Positions 7,679 to 16,848 of a DNA stretch of 64,000 nucleotides are shown one piece after another. The stretch's first letter is position 1. Each line of letters begins with the position of its first letter. The stretch covers positions 1-64,000 of the forward strand of contig NZ_JODM01000016.1 of NCBI RefSeq assembly GCF_000717995.1, given 5' to 3'. The position numbers and the translations under genes are program-made. Below the pieces are notes generated by a model. That model did no database searches. It was not told the origin of the DNA and saw only the letters and a program-made list of their open reading frames with translations. Source of the DNA: Streptomyces violaceorubidus. Lineage in GTDB: Bacteria; Actinomycetota; Actinomycetes; Streptomycetales; Streptomycetaceae.

Positions 7679-10651
7679 ATGGACGGTGGACCGCGGGTTC
7701 CGGTGCAGCGACGCCCCGGATTCCCGGCGGAAGGGGAGGAGTCGGGCGCATTGCGCTTCGGTGTGCTCGGTCCGGTGCGCGCCTGGCGGGACGGGGAGCC
7801 GCTGGCCACCGGCTCCCCCCAGCAGCGCGCGCTGCTGGCCGCCCTGTTGCTGCGCGAGGGCCGTACGGCCACCGCGGCCGAGCTGATCGACGCCCTGTGG
7901 GGCGAGGAACCGCCGTCGCAGGCGCTGGCGGCGGTGCGGACCTACGCGTCCCGGCTGCGCAAGGTCCTCGACCCCGGCGTGCTGGTCAGCGAGTCCGGCG
8001 GGTACGCCGTACGGGGCCTGGCCGAGGGGGCGTTGGACCTGGCCACGGCCCAGGACCTGGCCGCCTTGGCCGAGAAGGCCAGGACCGCCGGGGACCTCGG
8101 CCACGCCCGTGACCTGCTGCGCCGCGCGCTGGCCCTGTGGGACGGCGAGGTACTGGCCGGAGTGCCGGGCCCCTACGCCGAGACCCAGCGCGTGCGGCTC
8201 GGCGAATGGCGGCTCCAGCTCCTGGAGACCCGCCTCGACCTGGACCTCGAACAGGGCAGCCACGCCGAGGCGGTCTCGGAGCTGACGGCGCTCACGGCGG
8301 CCCACCCCCTGCGCGAGCGCCTGCGCGAGCTGCTGATGCTGGCCCTGTACCGCAGTGGCCGCCAGGCGGAGGCCCTCGCCGTCTACGCGGACACGCGCCG
8401 GCTGCTCGCCGACGAGCTGGGCGTCGACCCGCGCCCCGGCCTCCAGGAGCTCCAGCAGCGCATCCTCCAGGCCGACCCGGGCCTGGCCGAGCCCCCGGCA
8501 CCGGCCTCGGAGACGGTCACGGCCACCGTCCGTCCGGCGCAACTGCCGGCGACGGTCCCCGACTTCACCGGCCGGGCGACCCTCGTCCGCGAGCTGAGCG
8601 AGGTCCTGTCCGCGGCGTCCGGGGAGCCGACGACGGGCCGCGTGATGGCGGTCTCGGCGCTGGCCGGCATCGGCGGCGTCGGCAAGACGACCCTCGCGGT
8701 GCACGTCGCCCACCAGGCGCGGGCCGCCTTCCCGGACGGGCAGCTGTACGTCGACCTCCAGGGCGCGGGCGCGCGGTCCGCGGAGCCGGAGACGGTGCTG
8801 GGCTCCTTCCTGCGGGCCCTGGGCACGGCCGACTCGGCCATCCCCGACTCCCTGGAGGAGCGCGCCGCCCTCTACCGCTCCGTCCTGGACGGCCGCCGTG
8901 TCCTCGTCCTGCTCGACAACGCCCGCGACGCCGCCCAGGTACGGCCCCTGCTGCCCGGCACGGACGGCTGCGCGGCGCTGGTGACGGCACGGGTGCGGAT
9001 GGTGGACCTCGCCGGGGCGCACCTGGTCGACCTGGACGTGATGTCGCCCGAGGAGGCGCTGGCCCTCTTCACGAGGATCGTGGGCGAGGAACGGGTGGCC
9101 TCGGAGCGGGAGGCGGCGCTGGACGTGGTCGGCGCGTGCGGCTTCCTGCCGCTGGCGATCCGCATCGCCGCGTCCCGGCTGGCCGCCCGCCGCACGTGGA
9201 CCGTCTCGGTCCTGGCCGCCAAGCTGGCGGACGAGCGGCGCCGGCTGGACGAGTTGCAGGCGGGCGACCAGGCCGTCGAGGCCACCTTCGAACTGGGCTA
9301 CGGCCAGCTGGAACCGGGCCAGGCCCGCGCCTTCCGCCTGCTGGGCCTGGCCGACGGCCCGGACATCTCCCTGGCCGCAGCGGCGGCCGTCCTGGACCTC
9401 CCGGCGGAGGACACGGAGGACCTCCTGGAGTCCCTGGTGGACACCTCGCTGCTCGAATCGGCGGCTCCGGGCCGCTACCGCTTCCACGACCTGGTCCGCC
9501 TCTACGCGCGCGCCTGCGCGGAACGGGACGAGAACCCGCCGAGCGAGCGGGAGGCGGCCCTGTCGCGGCTGCTGGACTTCTACCTGGCGACGGCGGCGGG
9601 GGTCTACGCCATCGAGCGCCCCGGGGACCGGCTGGTGGACGGCCTGGAGCCGACGGAGTACCCGGGGCTGACGTTCACCGAGGGTTCGGCGGCCCTGGAC
9701 TGGCTGTACACCGAGGCGGCGCCGCTGCTGGCGAGCGTGCGGCAGTCCGCCGGCACGCCCAGGCTGCGGCGGGCGGTGGACCTGCTGTGGGCGGCCAAGG
9801 ACCTCACCGAGTCCGGCGCGAACTCCCACCAGTACGAGGCGACGGCCAGGGCGATGTGCGACGCCACCGGTTCCGCGGCGGACACCCGCGCCGAAGGACG
9901 GGCCCGCACGGTGCTCAGCGACGTGCTGCTGGTGTCCGGCCGCATCCGGCACGCCGAGGAGGAGGCCCGGCTGGCCATGCGGCTGGCGGGCTCCGTGGAC
10001 GACTCGGCCGCGGTCAGCTGGGTCGCCAACAACCGGGGCCTGGTCTGCCTGCACCAGCGCCGGTACGGCGAGGGCAAGGGCTTCTTCCACCAGGCCATCG
10101 CGGGCTTCCGGGCCACGGACAACCGCGCGGGCGAGGCGTCCGCGCTGTCGAACCTCTCCCGGGCCCAGCTGGGCATGGGGAACGTCGCGGCGGCCGTCGA
10201 CATCGCCCGGCAGGGACTCGCGGTGTACGCGGAGCTGGGCCGCACCATGCGGCTCGCCAACGGGCACTTCGCGCTGGGGGTCGCCCTGACCAGGGCGGGT
10301 CGCCACGAGGAGGCGCTCGGCGAGTTCGCCGAGGCGCTGGACCTCTTCGGTGACCACCGCCAGCGCCTGTGGGAGGGCGCGACGAACTTCCGCCTCGCCG
10401 AGGTGCACCTGGACGCCGGACGGCCCTCGGCCGCGGCGCAGAACGCCGAGCAGGCCCTGGCCCTGGGGTGCATCGGGGGCGACCGGATGCGGGGCAACGT
10501 CCTGGCCCTCCTGGGACGCGCCCTGTCCGCCCTGGGCCAGGCGGACCGCGCGCGGGCGTGCTGGCGCGAGGCGCTCAGCCTCTACGAGCAGCACGACGCC
10601 CAGGAGGCCGGCGAGGTACGCGCGTTGCTGGCCCGCACCGCGGCGCGCTGA
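7679..10651 (+). CDS. afsR: AfsR, SARP-NB-ARC-TPR global regulator
   Basis: A 990-residue activator of secondary metabolism. Order of domains: winged-helix DNA-binding plus bacterial transcriptional activation domain (about residues 20-265, typical of SARP proteins), an STAND/NB-ARC ATPase with Walker A G-I-G-G-V-G-K-T-T (about residue 330) and L-V-L-L-D-N-A as Walker B, and C-terminal TPR repeats (about residues 690-980). Known for AfsR: phosphorylated on Ser/Thr by AfsK, has ATPase activity, and activates afsS. Both partners are present here (afsS at 10863, afsK at 12659), which makes the ortholog call firm. The ATG at 7679 follows a G-rich site (AGGGGGACGGC). Confidence 0.96.
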   Translation: MDGGPRVPVQRRPGFPAEGEESGALRFGVLGPVRAWRDGEPLATGSPQQRALLAALLLREGRTATAAELIDALWGEEPPSQALAAVRTYASRLRKVLDPGVLVSESGGYAVRGLAEGALDLATAQDLAALAEKARTAGDLGHARDLLRRALALWDGEVLAGVPGPYAETQRVRLGEWRLQLLETRLDLDLEQGSHAEAVSELTALTAAHPLRERLRELLMLALYRSGRQAEALAVYADTRRLLADELGVDPRPGLQELQQRILQADPGLAEPPAPASETVTATVRPAQLPATVPDFTGRATLVRELSEVLSAASGEPTTGRVMAVSALAGIGGVGKTTLAVHVAHQARAAFPDGQLYVDLQGAGARSAEPETVLGSFLRALGTADSAIPDSLEERAALYRSVLDGRRVLVLLDNARDAAQVRPLLPGTDGCAALVTARVRMVDLAGAHLVDLDVMSPEEALALFTRIVGEERVASEREAALDVVGACGFLPLAIRIAASRLAARRTWTVSVLAAKLADERRRLDELQAGDQAVEATFELGYGQLEPGQARAFRLLGLADGPDISLAAAAAVLDLPAEDTEDLLESLVDTSLLESAAPGRYRFHDLVRLYARACAERDENPPSEREAALSRLLDFYLATAAGVYAIERPGDRLVDGLEPTEYPGLTFTEGSAALDWLYTEAAPLLASVRQSAGTPRLRRAVDLLWAAKDLTESGANSHQYEATARAMCDATGSAADTRAEGRARTVLSDVLLVSGRIRHAEEEARLAMRLAGSVDDSAAVSWVANNRGLVCLHQRRYGEGKGFFHQAIAGFRATDNRAGEASALSNLSRAQLGMGNVAAAVDIARQGLAVYAELGRTMRLANGHFALGVALTRAGRHEEALGEFAEALDLFGDHRQRLWEGATNFRLAEVHLDAGRPSAAAQNAEQALALGCIGGDRMRGNVLALLGRALSALGQADRARACWREALSLYEQHDAQEAGEVRALLARTAAR

Positions 10652-10679
10652 ACCCGCCCGCCGGCCCGCGGGGGGCGGC

Positions 10680-10701
10680 GTTCAGCGTTCGTTTATCTCC
10701 G
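10680..10701 (+). promoter_or_regulatory. afsS promoter operator (AfsR/PhoP-type direct repeats)
   Basis: Two adjacent 11-base units, GTTCAGCGTTC (10680-10690) and GTTTATCTCCG (10691-10701), lie 160 bases upstream of afsS. Eleven-base direct repeats are the usual SARP target, and GTTCA-type 11-mers are also the PhoP box unit. In S. coelicolor AfsR and PhoP are known to bind overlapping sites over the -35 region of the afsS promoter. The position fits; the exact -10 was not assigned. Confidence 0.65.
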
Positions 10702-10862
10702 CCTGGCACTGTCATCTCCGTCAGACCGTCGCGTCGGGGGGCAGACGGATGACGACCGAGCCCACCCGTTAGTGTGCGGCTCCGCACGCCCGTCCGGCAG
10801 CCTACGGGGGAGCTTCCGGACGGGCGTTGCTACCTCGTCACGACCCATGAGGAGCGAAGTCC

Positions 10863-11054
10863 ATGAGCGACAAGATGAAGGACGCGGACGCCACACCGCA
10901 GGACAACCACATGCCCACTCCGCCGGCGACGGAAGAGTCCGTCACGACGCTCGACAACCACATGCCGAGCGAGCCGGCGAAGGACACGATCACCACGCTG
11001 GACAACCACATGCCGGCCCCGCCCGCCCTGGACCTGGACGGCGACGGCAAGTAG
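10863..11054 (+). CDS. afsS: AfsS (AfsR2), small pleiotropic activator
   Basis: A 63-residue protein, the length of S. coelicolor AfsS, that raises antibiotic production when expressed. It has three copies of D-N-H-M-P, at about residues 14, 31 and 48; the second and third are preceded by T-L, and the second and third units are 17 residues apart like the first and second. It ends in an acidic D-L-D-G-D-G-K tail. GGAGC stands eight bases before the ATG. It has no DNA-binding motif; the mode of action is not settled. Expressed from its own promoter under AfsR control (repeats at 10680-10701) and followed by a strong hairpin. Confidence 0.95.
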   Translation: MSDKMKDADATPQDNHMPTPPATEESVTTLDNHMPSEPAKDTITTLDNHMPAPPALDLDGDGK

Positions 11055-11073
11055 ACCTTCCTCCACACGGGGA

Positions 11074-11111
11074 TCGGCCGCGGCGGCGCGGAGGGGAGCC
11101 GCCGCGGCCGA
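11074..11111 (+). terminator. terminator of afsS
   Basis: Perfect 14-base arms (11074-11087 and 11098-11111, TCGGCCGCGGCGGC and its complement) with a 10-base purine loop, 20 bases past the afsS stop and before the convergent kinase-fold gene. It can serve both strands. Confidence 0.8.
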
Positions 11112-11124
11112 CGTGTGTCCGGCC

Positions 11125-12006
11125 TCAGCCGAGGAGGGCCTGGGTGATCTGCCGGGTGGTCTGCGCGGCGACCCGGGGATCCGCGGCGGCATGGGCCACG
11201 TGGGCGTTCAGACCGGTGGCCAGGGCCCAGCCGCGCCCCCGCGTCCAGGTGGCGTCGTCCACGCCGAGCGCGTCGCGGAAGACGCCGCGGGTCGCGGGCG
11301 TCATCAGGGTGAAGGCGATCATCAGGTCGCGGGCCGGGTCGCCGCGGCCCAGCCCCTCGAAGTCGATGACGGCGCTGAGGCGGCCGTCGACGGTCAGCAG
11401 GTTCCCGGTGTGGAAGTCGCCGTGGAACCAGACCGGGGGCCGGTCCCAGGCGGGGGCGGACATCGCCTCGTTCCACAGGCCGGTGAGCGCCCCCGCGTCG
11501 AACACGCCGTCGGTGCGCGCGATCGCCTCCCGTGTCGCACCGTCCCGCTCGGACAGGGGGCGGTCGGCGAGCTCGGCCCCGGCGCGGCCCTCGGGTGCTT
11601 CGGACCGCTGGAGGGCGGTCAGGAAGCCCGCCAGTTCCCCGGCGGCGTCGGCCGAGTCCCCCAGCGCCGCCACGGTCGCCGCCTCGCCCGGAAGCCAGCG
11701 GGACACCGCCCACGGCCACGGGTACCCGCAGCCGGGCTCGCCCACCGCCACGGGCACCGGGACGGCCAGCGGAAGGTGCGGGGCGAGCCGGGGCAGCCAC
11801 CGGAACTCCTTGGCGGCCTGCCCGCGGGCCCCCGCGTGACGGGGCAGCCGGACGGACAACTCGTCGCCGAGCCGGTGGATCACGTGGTCGGAACCGGCCG
11901 GCTCGACCCGTTCGAGCGGGAGCCGCGACCACTGCGGGAACTGCGCGTCGACCAGCCGTCCGACCAGAGCCGTGTCGATGTGCGGGCCGCCCTCCGGCGG
12001 GGTCAC
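11125..12006 (-). CDS. aminoglycoside phosphotransferase (APH) family protein
   Basis: A 293-residue small-molecule kinase-fold protein. The catalytic loop is W-F-H-G-D-F-H-T-G-N-L-L (Asp as base, Asn for metal) and the metal site is V-I-D-F-E-G; the N-terminal lobe has R-L-P-R-H-A-G before the lobe linker. The family phosphorylates antibiotics, choline-like or sugar substrates, and the natural substrate here is not predictable. The GTG start at 12006 overlaps the stop of the upstream secreted protein gene as GTGA, so the two are translationally coupled. Located between afsS and afsK. Confidence 0.85.
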   Translation of the reverse strand: MTPPEGGPHIDTALVGRLVDAQFPQWSRLPLERVEPAGSDHVIHRLGDELSVRLPRHAGARGQAAKEFRWLPRLAPHLPLAVPVPVAVGEPGCGYPWPWAVSRWLPGEAATVAALGDSADAAGELAGFLTALQRSEAPEGRAGAELADRPLSERDGATREAIARTDGVFDAGALTGLWNEAMSAPAWDRPPVWFHGDFHTGNLLTVDGRLSAVIDFEGLGRGDPARDLMIAFTLMTPATRGVFRDALGVDDATWTRGRGWALATGLNAHVAHAAADPRVAAQTTRQITQALLG

Positions 12007-12560
12007 AGCGGTGCCGTGACGGTGTGGTCCAGCTCGCAGTGGTCCGGGGCGCCGGAGCCGTCGAAGGGGACCCGGACCGCGGCCACACCGTCCGCGGGGA
12101 CGGTGACCTCCTCGCTGCCCTCGGTGAGGGTCGTGCCGTCCGCGTCCTTGAAGAGGACCCTGACGGGGAAGGTGTACTCGACGGCGTTGGGGTTGGTGAC
12201 CTCGACGGTGGCGTACGGCACGGACTTCTCGGCGCAGTCGACCAGCGTCAGCATGGCGGCCTCGGGCTCGCCGGTGCCGCCGCTGCCGCCGCTGCCCGTG
12301 TCGTCGTAGGTGTCGTCGTCGTAGTCGTGGTGGCCGCTGCCGCCGGTGCCGTAGGTGTCGTCGTCGTCCTTGTAGGCGTCCTGGCCGCCCGACGTGGACG
12401 ACGAGCCGTCGTGGTCCTGGCCGGAGCTGCTGCAACCGCCCCCGCCCCCGTCGCCCCCGTGACCGTGGCGGCCGGTGGAGAAGCCGGTCAGGCTGAGGAC
12501 CACCAGTGCCGAGATCGCCGTGAACCTGAGTGCGCGCCCCCGTGTCGTCATGACGATCAC
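12003..12560 (-). CDS. secreted protein with Gly/Asp/His-rich linker
   Basis: A 185-residue exported protein: signal peptide (about residues 8-30), a low-complexity segment very rich in Gly, Ser, Asp, His and Tyr (about residues 31-95, including D-D-D-D-T-Y-G and H-H-D-Y-D-D-D), then a compact beta-sandwich-like domain of about 85 residues with C-A-E-K-S-V-P-Y-A-T-V-E-V-T-N, reminiscent of DUF4352-type domains. The acidic/His segment could bind metal ions, which is inference only. Two cysteines in the outer domain could pair. The start may be the second ATG at 12551. Coupled by GTGA overlap to the APH-fold gene. Confidence 0.65.
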   Translation of the reverse strand: MIVMTTRGRALRFTAISALVVLSLTGFSTGRHGHGGDGGGGGCSSSGQDHDGSSSTSGGQDAYKDDDDTYGTGGSGHHDYDDDTYDDTGSGGSGGTGEPEAAMLTLVDCAEKSVPYATVEVTNPNAVEYTFPVRVLFKDADGTTLTEGSEEVTVPADGVAAVRVPFDGSGAPDHCELDHTVTAPL

Positions 12561-12658
12561 GCTAGTGCGCGGATGTCACGGACACGTCACCGACCGGGCA
12601 CGGCCCCTCACGCCGCACGCGGCCTCACGCCGAGCGCCGCCTCCCGCGGTGCGCCGCC

Positions 12659-15067
12659 TCACGTCGTGCGGGCCGTCCCCGTGCCCTTCTCCGCGTCCAG
12701 GGCGTAGACGCAGCGGTCCTTGCTGCACGCGTACACGATGCCGTCGCGGACGACCGGGGAGCCGGTGATCTCGCCGCCGGTGGCGAGCTTCCAGCGCAGG
12801 CGGCCGTCGTCGGCCTTCAGCGTGTAGAGCAGGTGGTCCGACGACCCGAAGTGGATGCGGCCCTCGGCGACCGCGGGAGCGCCCACGATGTCGCCGCCCG
12901 CCTGGAAGCGCCACTTGGGGGTGCCGGTGACCGCGTCCAGCGTGTAGAGGCCCTTGCCGCTGCCCACGTGGACGTGGCCGGCGGCGACCAGGACCGGGTC
13001 GGTCGAGGAGCGGGCCTCGGTGGCGATGCGCCAGCGGTCGCGGCCGTCGGTGGCGTCGAGGGCGTAGACCGTGCCGAGGTAGTCGGCGAGGTAGACGCCG
13101 CCGCCGGTCACCGCCGGGCCCGGCACGAAGGCGGGCGGGGCCAGGAAGACCGCCGGGGCCTCGAAGTGCCAGCGGACGTGGCCGGAGGCGACCTCCAGGG
13201 CGAGCACCCGGGTGCCGGCCGCGACGTACACGTAGCCGTCGGGGGCCTGGCCGAGGCGGACCGGGACGCCGCCACAGGAGGCCGCGTCGCCGATCGGGTA
13301 CGACCATCTCTCCTCGCCGGTACGGGCGTCCAGGGCCCGCAGGCGGGCGTCCTGCCAGACGTACGCCGTGCCGTCGTGCAGCGCGGCGCCGGCCTCGGGG
13401 GACTCGAAGTCGCTCTGGGCGCCGGTGACCTCCCACAGCTTCTGCCCGGTCGAGGCCTCCCAGGCCTGGACGCCGCCGCCGCGGGTGGCCGTCAGCACGG
13501 TGCCGCGCTCGGCCCGGAGCGAGTACACCCAGGCGTCCGTCTGGACGCGCCAGAGGTCGCCGCCCTCACAGGCGTCCAGGGCGAAGAGGGTGGGGCCGTC
13601 GGAGGCGTGGATACGGCCGTCCGCGACCGCCATCGACCAGGCGACGTCCCGGGTCTTGAAGCGGCGGCGGCCGGTGCCCACGTCCAGGGCGTGCACCTCG
13701 AAGGAGGTGACGTAGACCAGGTCCTCGGCGACCCGCGGCGTGCCCCAGACGTCGTTGGACATCCGGAACCGCCAGGGGCGCCACCCGGCCGGCGAGGCCT
13801 CCGGGGGTGCGGGGGACGACGGGGCCGGCACGGCGGGGTCGGCGCCGTTGACGCCGGGCCGCGGGCGGGACCAGGACGCGGCGAGCGCGGACTCCGGCGG
13901 GGGCGCGGCGACGGCGGCGGCGCGCATGTCGGCGACGCGCGGGCCCGGGCCGATGGGCACCGCCGCGCCGGGCAGCCGGACCGGGCCGCCGTCGGGGCCG
14001 CCGACGGGGGCGCCGACGGGGGCGGGTACCGCCGGGCCGTGCGCGGGCGGCGCCGGTACGACGGGGTCGTGCGCGGGCGGGGGCGGCAGCGGGGGCGCGT
14101 GGACGGGGGCGCGGGCGCCGGACGGGCCCGGGCCGCGGCCGCCGGCCGTGGTGGCGGGCTTGGCAGCCGGGCGGCCGTTGCGGCGCCCCTCGATCAGGCC
14201 CACGGCCCGTTCGGGCAGCCACGCCGAGGCCGTACCGCTGTCGTCGGAGCCGGAGCCGAAGAGGTGCGGGGCGAGCTGGGCCTGGAGGTCGGCGGGGTTG
14301 GGGCGGCCGGTGGCCTCCATCTGCATGCAGGACTCGATCAGCGGGCGCAGCTCCTCGGGCAGACCCTCCAGGTCGGGCCCCTCGCGCAGCAGCATGAAGA
14401 CCGTCTCGACCGGGTTGGCGCCGTGGAAGGGCGGGTGTCCGGTGGCGGCGAAGACCAGCATCGAGCCGAGCGAGAACACGTCGCTGGCGCCGGTGACGCT
14501 GCGGGAGTCCTTCGCCTGCTCCGGGGACATGTAGGCGGGGGTGCCGACGGCGACGTTCGTCATGGTCAGACGGGTGTTCGAGACGCCGGACGCGATACCG
14601 AAGTCGATCACGCGGGGGCCGTCCTCGACGACGAGAACGTTGGAGGGCTTCAGGTCGCGGTGGACCAGGCCCGCGCCGTGGATCGACTGGAGGGCCTCGG
14701 CGACGCCCGCGGCCAGCCAGCGCACCGCCTGGGCCGGCAGCGGCCCGCACTCGTTCACTATCTCCTCGAGGGAGGGTGCGGGTACGTAGGCCGTGGCCAG
14801 CCACGGCACCGCGGCGCGCGGGTCGGCGTCGACCACGGCCGCCGTGTAGAAGCCCGAGACCGCGCGGGCCGCCTCCACCTCGCGGGTGAAGCGGACGCGG
14901 AACAGCTGGTCCTCCGCCAGTTCCGTGCGCACCGTCTTGATCGCCACGCGCCGCCCGGACGCCGAGCGCGCGAGATAGACCAGCCCCATGCCGCCGGCGC
15001 CGAGCCGCCCCAGCACCTCGAACGGCCCGATCCGCCGCGGATCGTGCTGCGTCAGCTGATCCACCAC
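12659..15067 (-). CDS. afsK: AfsK, Ser/Thr protein kinase with PQQ beta-propeller
   Basis: An 802-residue membrane-associated kinase that phosphorylates AfsR. The kinase domain has loop G-A-G-G-M-G (residues 23-28), catalytic Lys44, HRDLKPSN (136-143) and D-F-G (155-157). A proline/alanine-rich linker follows, then a C-terminal PQQ/WD-type propeller with repeated A-L-D-A-x-T-G-x-x-x-W units that probably senses a ligand. The frame extends left, but the tandem GTG GTG at 15067 has GGAGGT nine bases upstream, and this numbering puts a Thr at 168 in the activation loop, matching the reported AfsK autophosphorylation site T168. Encoded opposite to afsR-afsS. Confidence 0.96.
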   Translation of the reverse strand: MVDQLTQHDPRRIGPFEVLGRLGAGGMGLVYLARSASGRRVAIKTVRTELAEDQLFRVRFTREVEAARAVSGFYTAAVVDADPRAAVPWLATAYVPAPSLEEIVNECGPLPAQAVRWLAAGVAEALQSIHGAGLVHRDLKPSNVLVVEDGPRVIDFGIASGVSNTRLTMTNVAVGTPAYMSPEQAKDSRSVTGASDVFSLGSMLVFAATGHPPFHGANPVETVFMLLREGPDLEGLPEELRPLIESCMQMEATGRPNPADLQAQLAPHLFGSGSDDSGTASAWLPERAVGLIEGRRNGRPAAKPATTAGGRGPGPSGARAPVHAPPLPPPPAHDPVVPAPPAHGPAVPAPVGAPVGGPDGGPVRLPGAAVPIGPGPRVADMRAAAVAAPPPESALAASWSRPRPGVNGADPAVPAPSSPAPPEASPAGWRPWRFRMSNDVWGTPRVAEDLVYVTSFEVHALDVGTGRRRFKTRDVAWSMAVADGRIHASDGPTLFALDACEGGDLWRVQTDAWVYSLRAERGTVLTATRGGGVQAWEASTGQKLWEVTGAQSDFESPEAGAALHDGTAYVWQDARLRALDARTGEERWSYPIGDAASCGGVPVRLGQAPDGYVYVAAGTRVLALEVASGHVRWHFEAPAVFLAPPAFVPGPAVTGGGVYLADYLGTVYALDATDGRDRWRIATEARSSTDPVLVAAGHVHVGSGKGLYTLDAVTGTPKWRFQAGGDIVGAPAVAEGRIHFGSSDHLLYTLKADDGRLRWKLATGGEITGSPVVRDGIVYACSKDRCVYALDAEKGTGTARTT

Positions 15068-15300
15068 TTGCCTGCCACCTCCCCGTACGGGCCGCGCCAC
15101 CCACATATGTCCGCGACCGAAGTGCAGCGTCTCACCACCGCACCTCCGTGGCGCCACGCACCCCGATTCTTCCTGTCCGAGGCGCTGGTGGCGAACCTGG
15201 CGACAATCGGGGTGTCCAGCCTGAATACGGGCAAAGAACCCGCACGCCGGTGTTCCGTCGCGCCACCGTTCCCGGCCCCGTTCGGCGCCGCAGCCGCCGT

Positions 15301-16077
15301 TCAGCGGTGGAGCAGCGCGAACGACGCTCCCTGGCCGTCCGAGACCACCGCCACCCGCCCGTACGACGTCTCGAAGGACGGCACCCGCACCCGGCCGCCG
15401 AGCCGGGTCACCGCGGCGAGGGTCTCGTCCACGTCCTCGACCAGGAAGTGGACGAGGAAGTGCGGCGGCATCTCGGCGGCGAAGACGTCCGAGACCCGGG
15501 CGCGGCCGAAGTCGGGGGACGCGTCCGGGCCGAAGAGCGCGTCGTGGAACAGGCCGCCGTAGAAGGCGTTGGCGGCCTCCGTGTCCCGGGTGTACAGCTC
15601 GGCCCAGGCGAAGGTGCCCGGCTCGTGCCGGCGCCCGAAGCCGGCCCGGCGGCCCGGCTGCCAGAGCCCGAAGACCGCGCCGTCGGGGTCGGCGGCGAGG
15701 GCGGCGGTGCCGAGGTCGCCGACCGGGTGCGGCGGGGTGACGACCTGGCCGCCGCCCGCCCGGATCCGCTCGGTCAGGGCGGCGGCGTCGGGGGTGTGGA
15801 AGTACACGGACCACACGGTGGGCATCCGGCCGTCCGTCTTGCGGACCAGCGCGGCGACCGGCTCGCCGTCCAGGCACGCCCGTACGGACTCCCCCGCCGC
15901 CCGCTCCGCCTCCCGCGCGTCCTGGAAGGTCCAGCCGAACAGCTCGCCGTAGAAACGCCTGCCCGCCTCCACGTCGGAGAGCTGTGCGTCCACCCAGCAG
16001 GGGACGCCCTCCCGGCGTGCGGACGGACGGTCCGGCGACCGTGACGACCTCTTCTCGAATGCCCCGTTTTCGGCCAT
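15301..16077 (-). CDS. VOC family (glyoxalase-fold) protein, two-domain
   Basis: A 258-residue protein made of two VOC modules (about residues 25-130 and 140-258), similar in layout to the actinobacterial Cfp30B group. Visible strands include C-W-V-D-A-Q-L-S-D and F-Y-G-E-L-F-G-W in module one, and W-A-E-L-Y-T-R-D and H-F-L-V-H-F-L-V-E-D-V-D in module two. VOC proteins bind metals or bulky ligands, act as dioxygenases or isomerases, or confer antibiotic binding; no assignment is possible from sequence. Divergent from the TetR gene at 16201, which may regulate it. Confidence 0.85.
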   Translation of the reverse strand: MAENGAFEKRSSRSPDRPSARREGVPCWVDAQLSDVEAGRRFYGELFGWTFQDAREAERAAGESVRACLDGEPVAALVRKTDGRMPTVWSVYFHTPDAAALTERIRAGGGQVVTPPHPVGDLGTAALAADPDGAVFGLWQPGRRAGFGRRHEPGTFAWAELYTRDTEAANAFYGGLFHDALFGPDASPDFGRARVSDVFAAEMPPHFLVHFLVEDVDETLAAVTRLGGRVRVPSFETSYGRVAVVSDGQGASFALLHR

Positions 16078-16200
16078 GCCCTCAAAAATAACCGCGCCGC
16101 CCGCACCGCGCAGACCAGGCGCACCAGCCTCTCTCCGCCCTCACACCCCATTTGCAGTCGGCCGAATCGCGCTCGGATCACCCGTCGGTAAGCTGACGGC

Positions 16201-16848
16201 ATGACAGGACAAGTGCGTACCGTCGACGGCCGCGTGGCCGGTCGACGTGGGCAGGCGACCCGGCAGAAACTGCTCGACTGCCTCAGCGAAATGCTCAGCT
16301 CCTCCCCCTATCGCGATGTCAAAGTCATCGATGTCGCCCGCAAGGCGGGCACGTCGCCCGCGACCTTCTACCAGTACTTCCCGGACGTCGAGGGCGCCGT
16401 CCTGGAGATCGCCGAGCGCATGGCCGGTGAGAGTTCCTCGCTGGCCGAACTGACGGCGGGCCGCTCGTGGGTCGGCAAGGCCGGCTGGCAGACCGCACAG
16501 GAACTCGTCGACGGATTCCTGGAGTTCTGGCGGAAGAACGACGCGATTCTGCGCGTGGTCGATCTCGGCGCGGCGGAGGGCGACAAGCGATTCGCCAAAA
16601 TCCGCATGAAGATCCTTAACTCGGTGAATTCCCCCCTCACGGATTCCGTCGCGGATCTTCAGGCAAAGGGCAAGGTCGACAAGGACGTGAACCCCGCGGC
16701 GATCGCCGGGTCACTGGTCGTCATGCTCGCGGCCGCCGCTTCGCACCAGAAGGGATTCTCTTCCTGGGGCGTGAAACAGGCGGAACTCAAGCCGCATCTC
16801 GCCCTGTTGACGTATCTCGGCATCACCGGAAAGAAGCCCACCAAGTAG
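16201..16848 (+). CDS. TetR/AcrR family regulator
   Basis: A 215-residue repressor-type regulator. The N-terminal helix-turn-helix (about residues 20-65) has the family signature: D-V-K-V-I-D-V-A-R-K-A-G-T-S-P-A-T-F-Y-Q-Y-F-P. The rest is a helical ligand-binding and dimerisation domain. It is divergent from the VOC gene with a 123-base intergenic region and lies beside afsK; S. coelicolor has a TetR gene at the equivalent place. The ligand is unknown. Confidence 0.9.
   Translation: MTGQVRTVDGRVAGRRGQATRQKLLDCLSEMLSSSPYRDVKVIDVARKAGTSPATFYQYFPDVEGAVLEIAERMAGESSSLAELTAGRSWVGKAGWQTAQELVDGFLEFWRKNDAILRVVDLGAAEGDKRFAKIRMKILNSVNSPLTDSVADLQAKGKVDKDVNPAAIAGSLVVMLAAAASHQKGFSSWGVKQAELKPHLALLTYLGITGKKPTK

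Noticed and set aside
7067..10594. A minus-strand frame of 1175 codons opposite afsR
   Set aside because: Shadow of afsR; low-complexity Arg/Gln/Val/Gly composition and no motif.
10863..11054. Tandem repeats here as a CRISPR or satellite
   Set aside because: The three copies fall in frame within a recognised gene, afsS, and encode its known peptide repeat.
12833..15562. A plus-strand frame of 909 codons opposite afsK
   Set aside because: Shadow of afsK with V-G-G-A-D repeats reflecting codon bias; crosses the afsK start without any signal.
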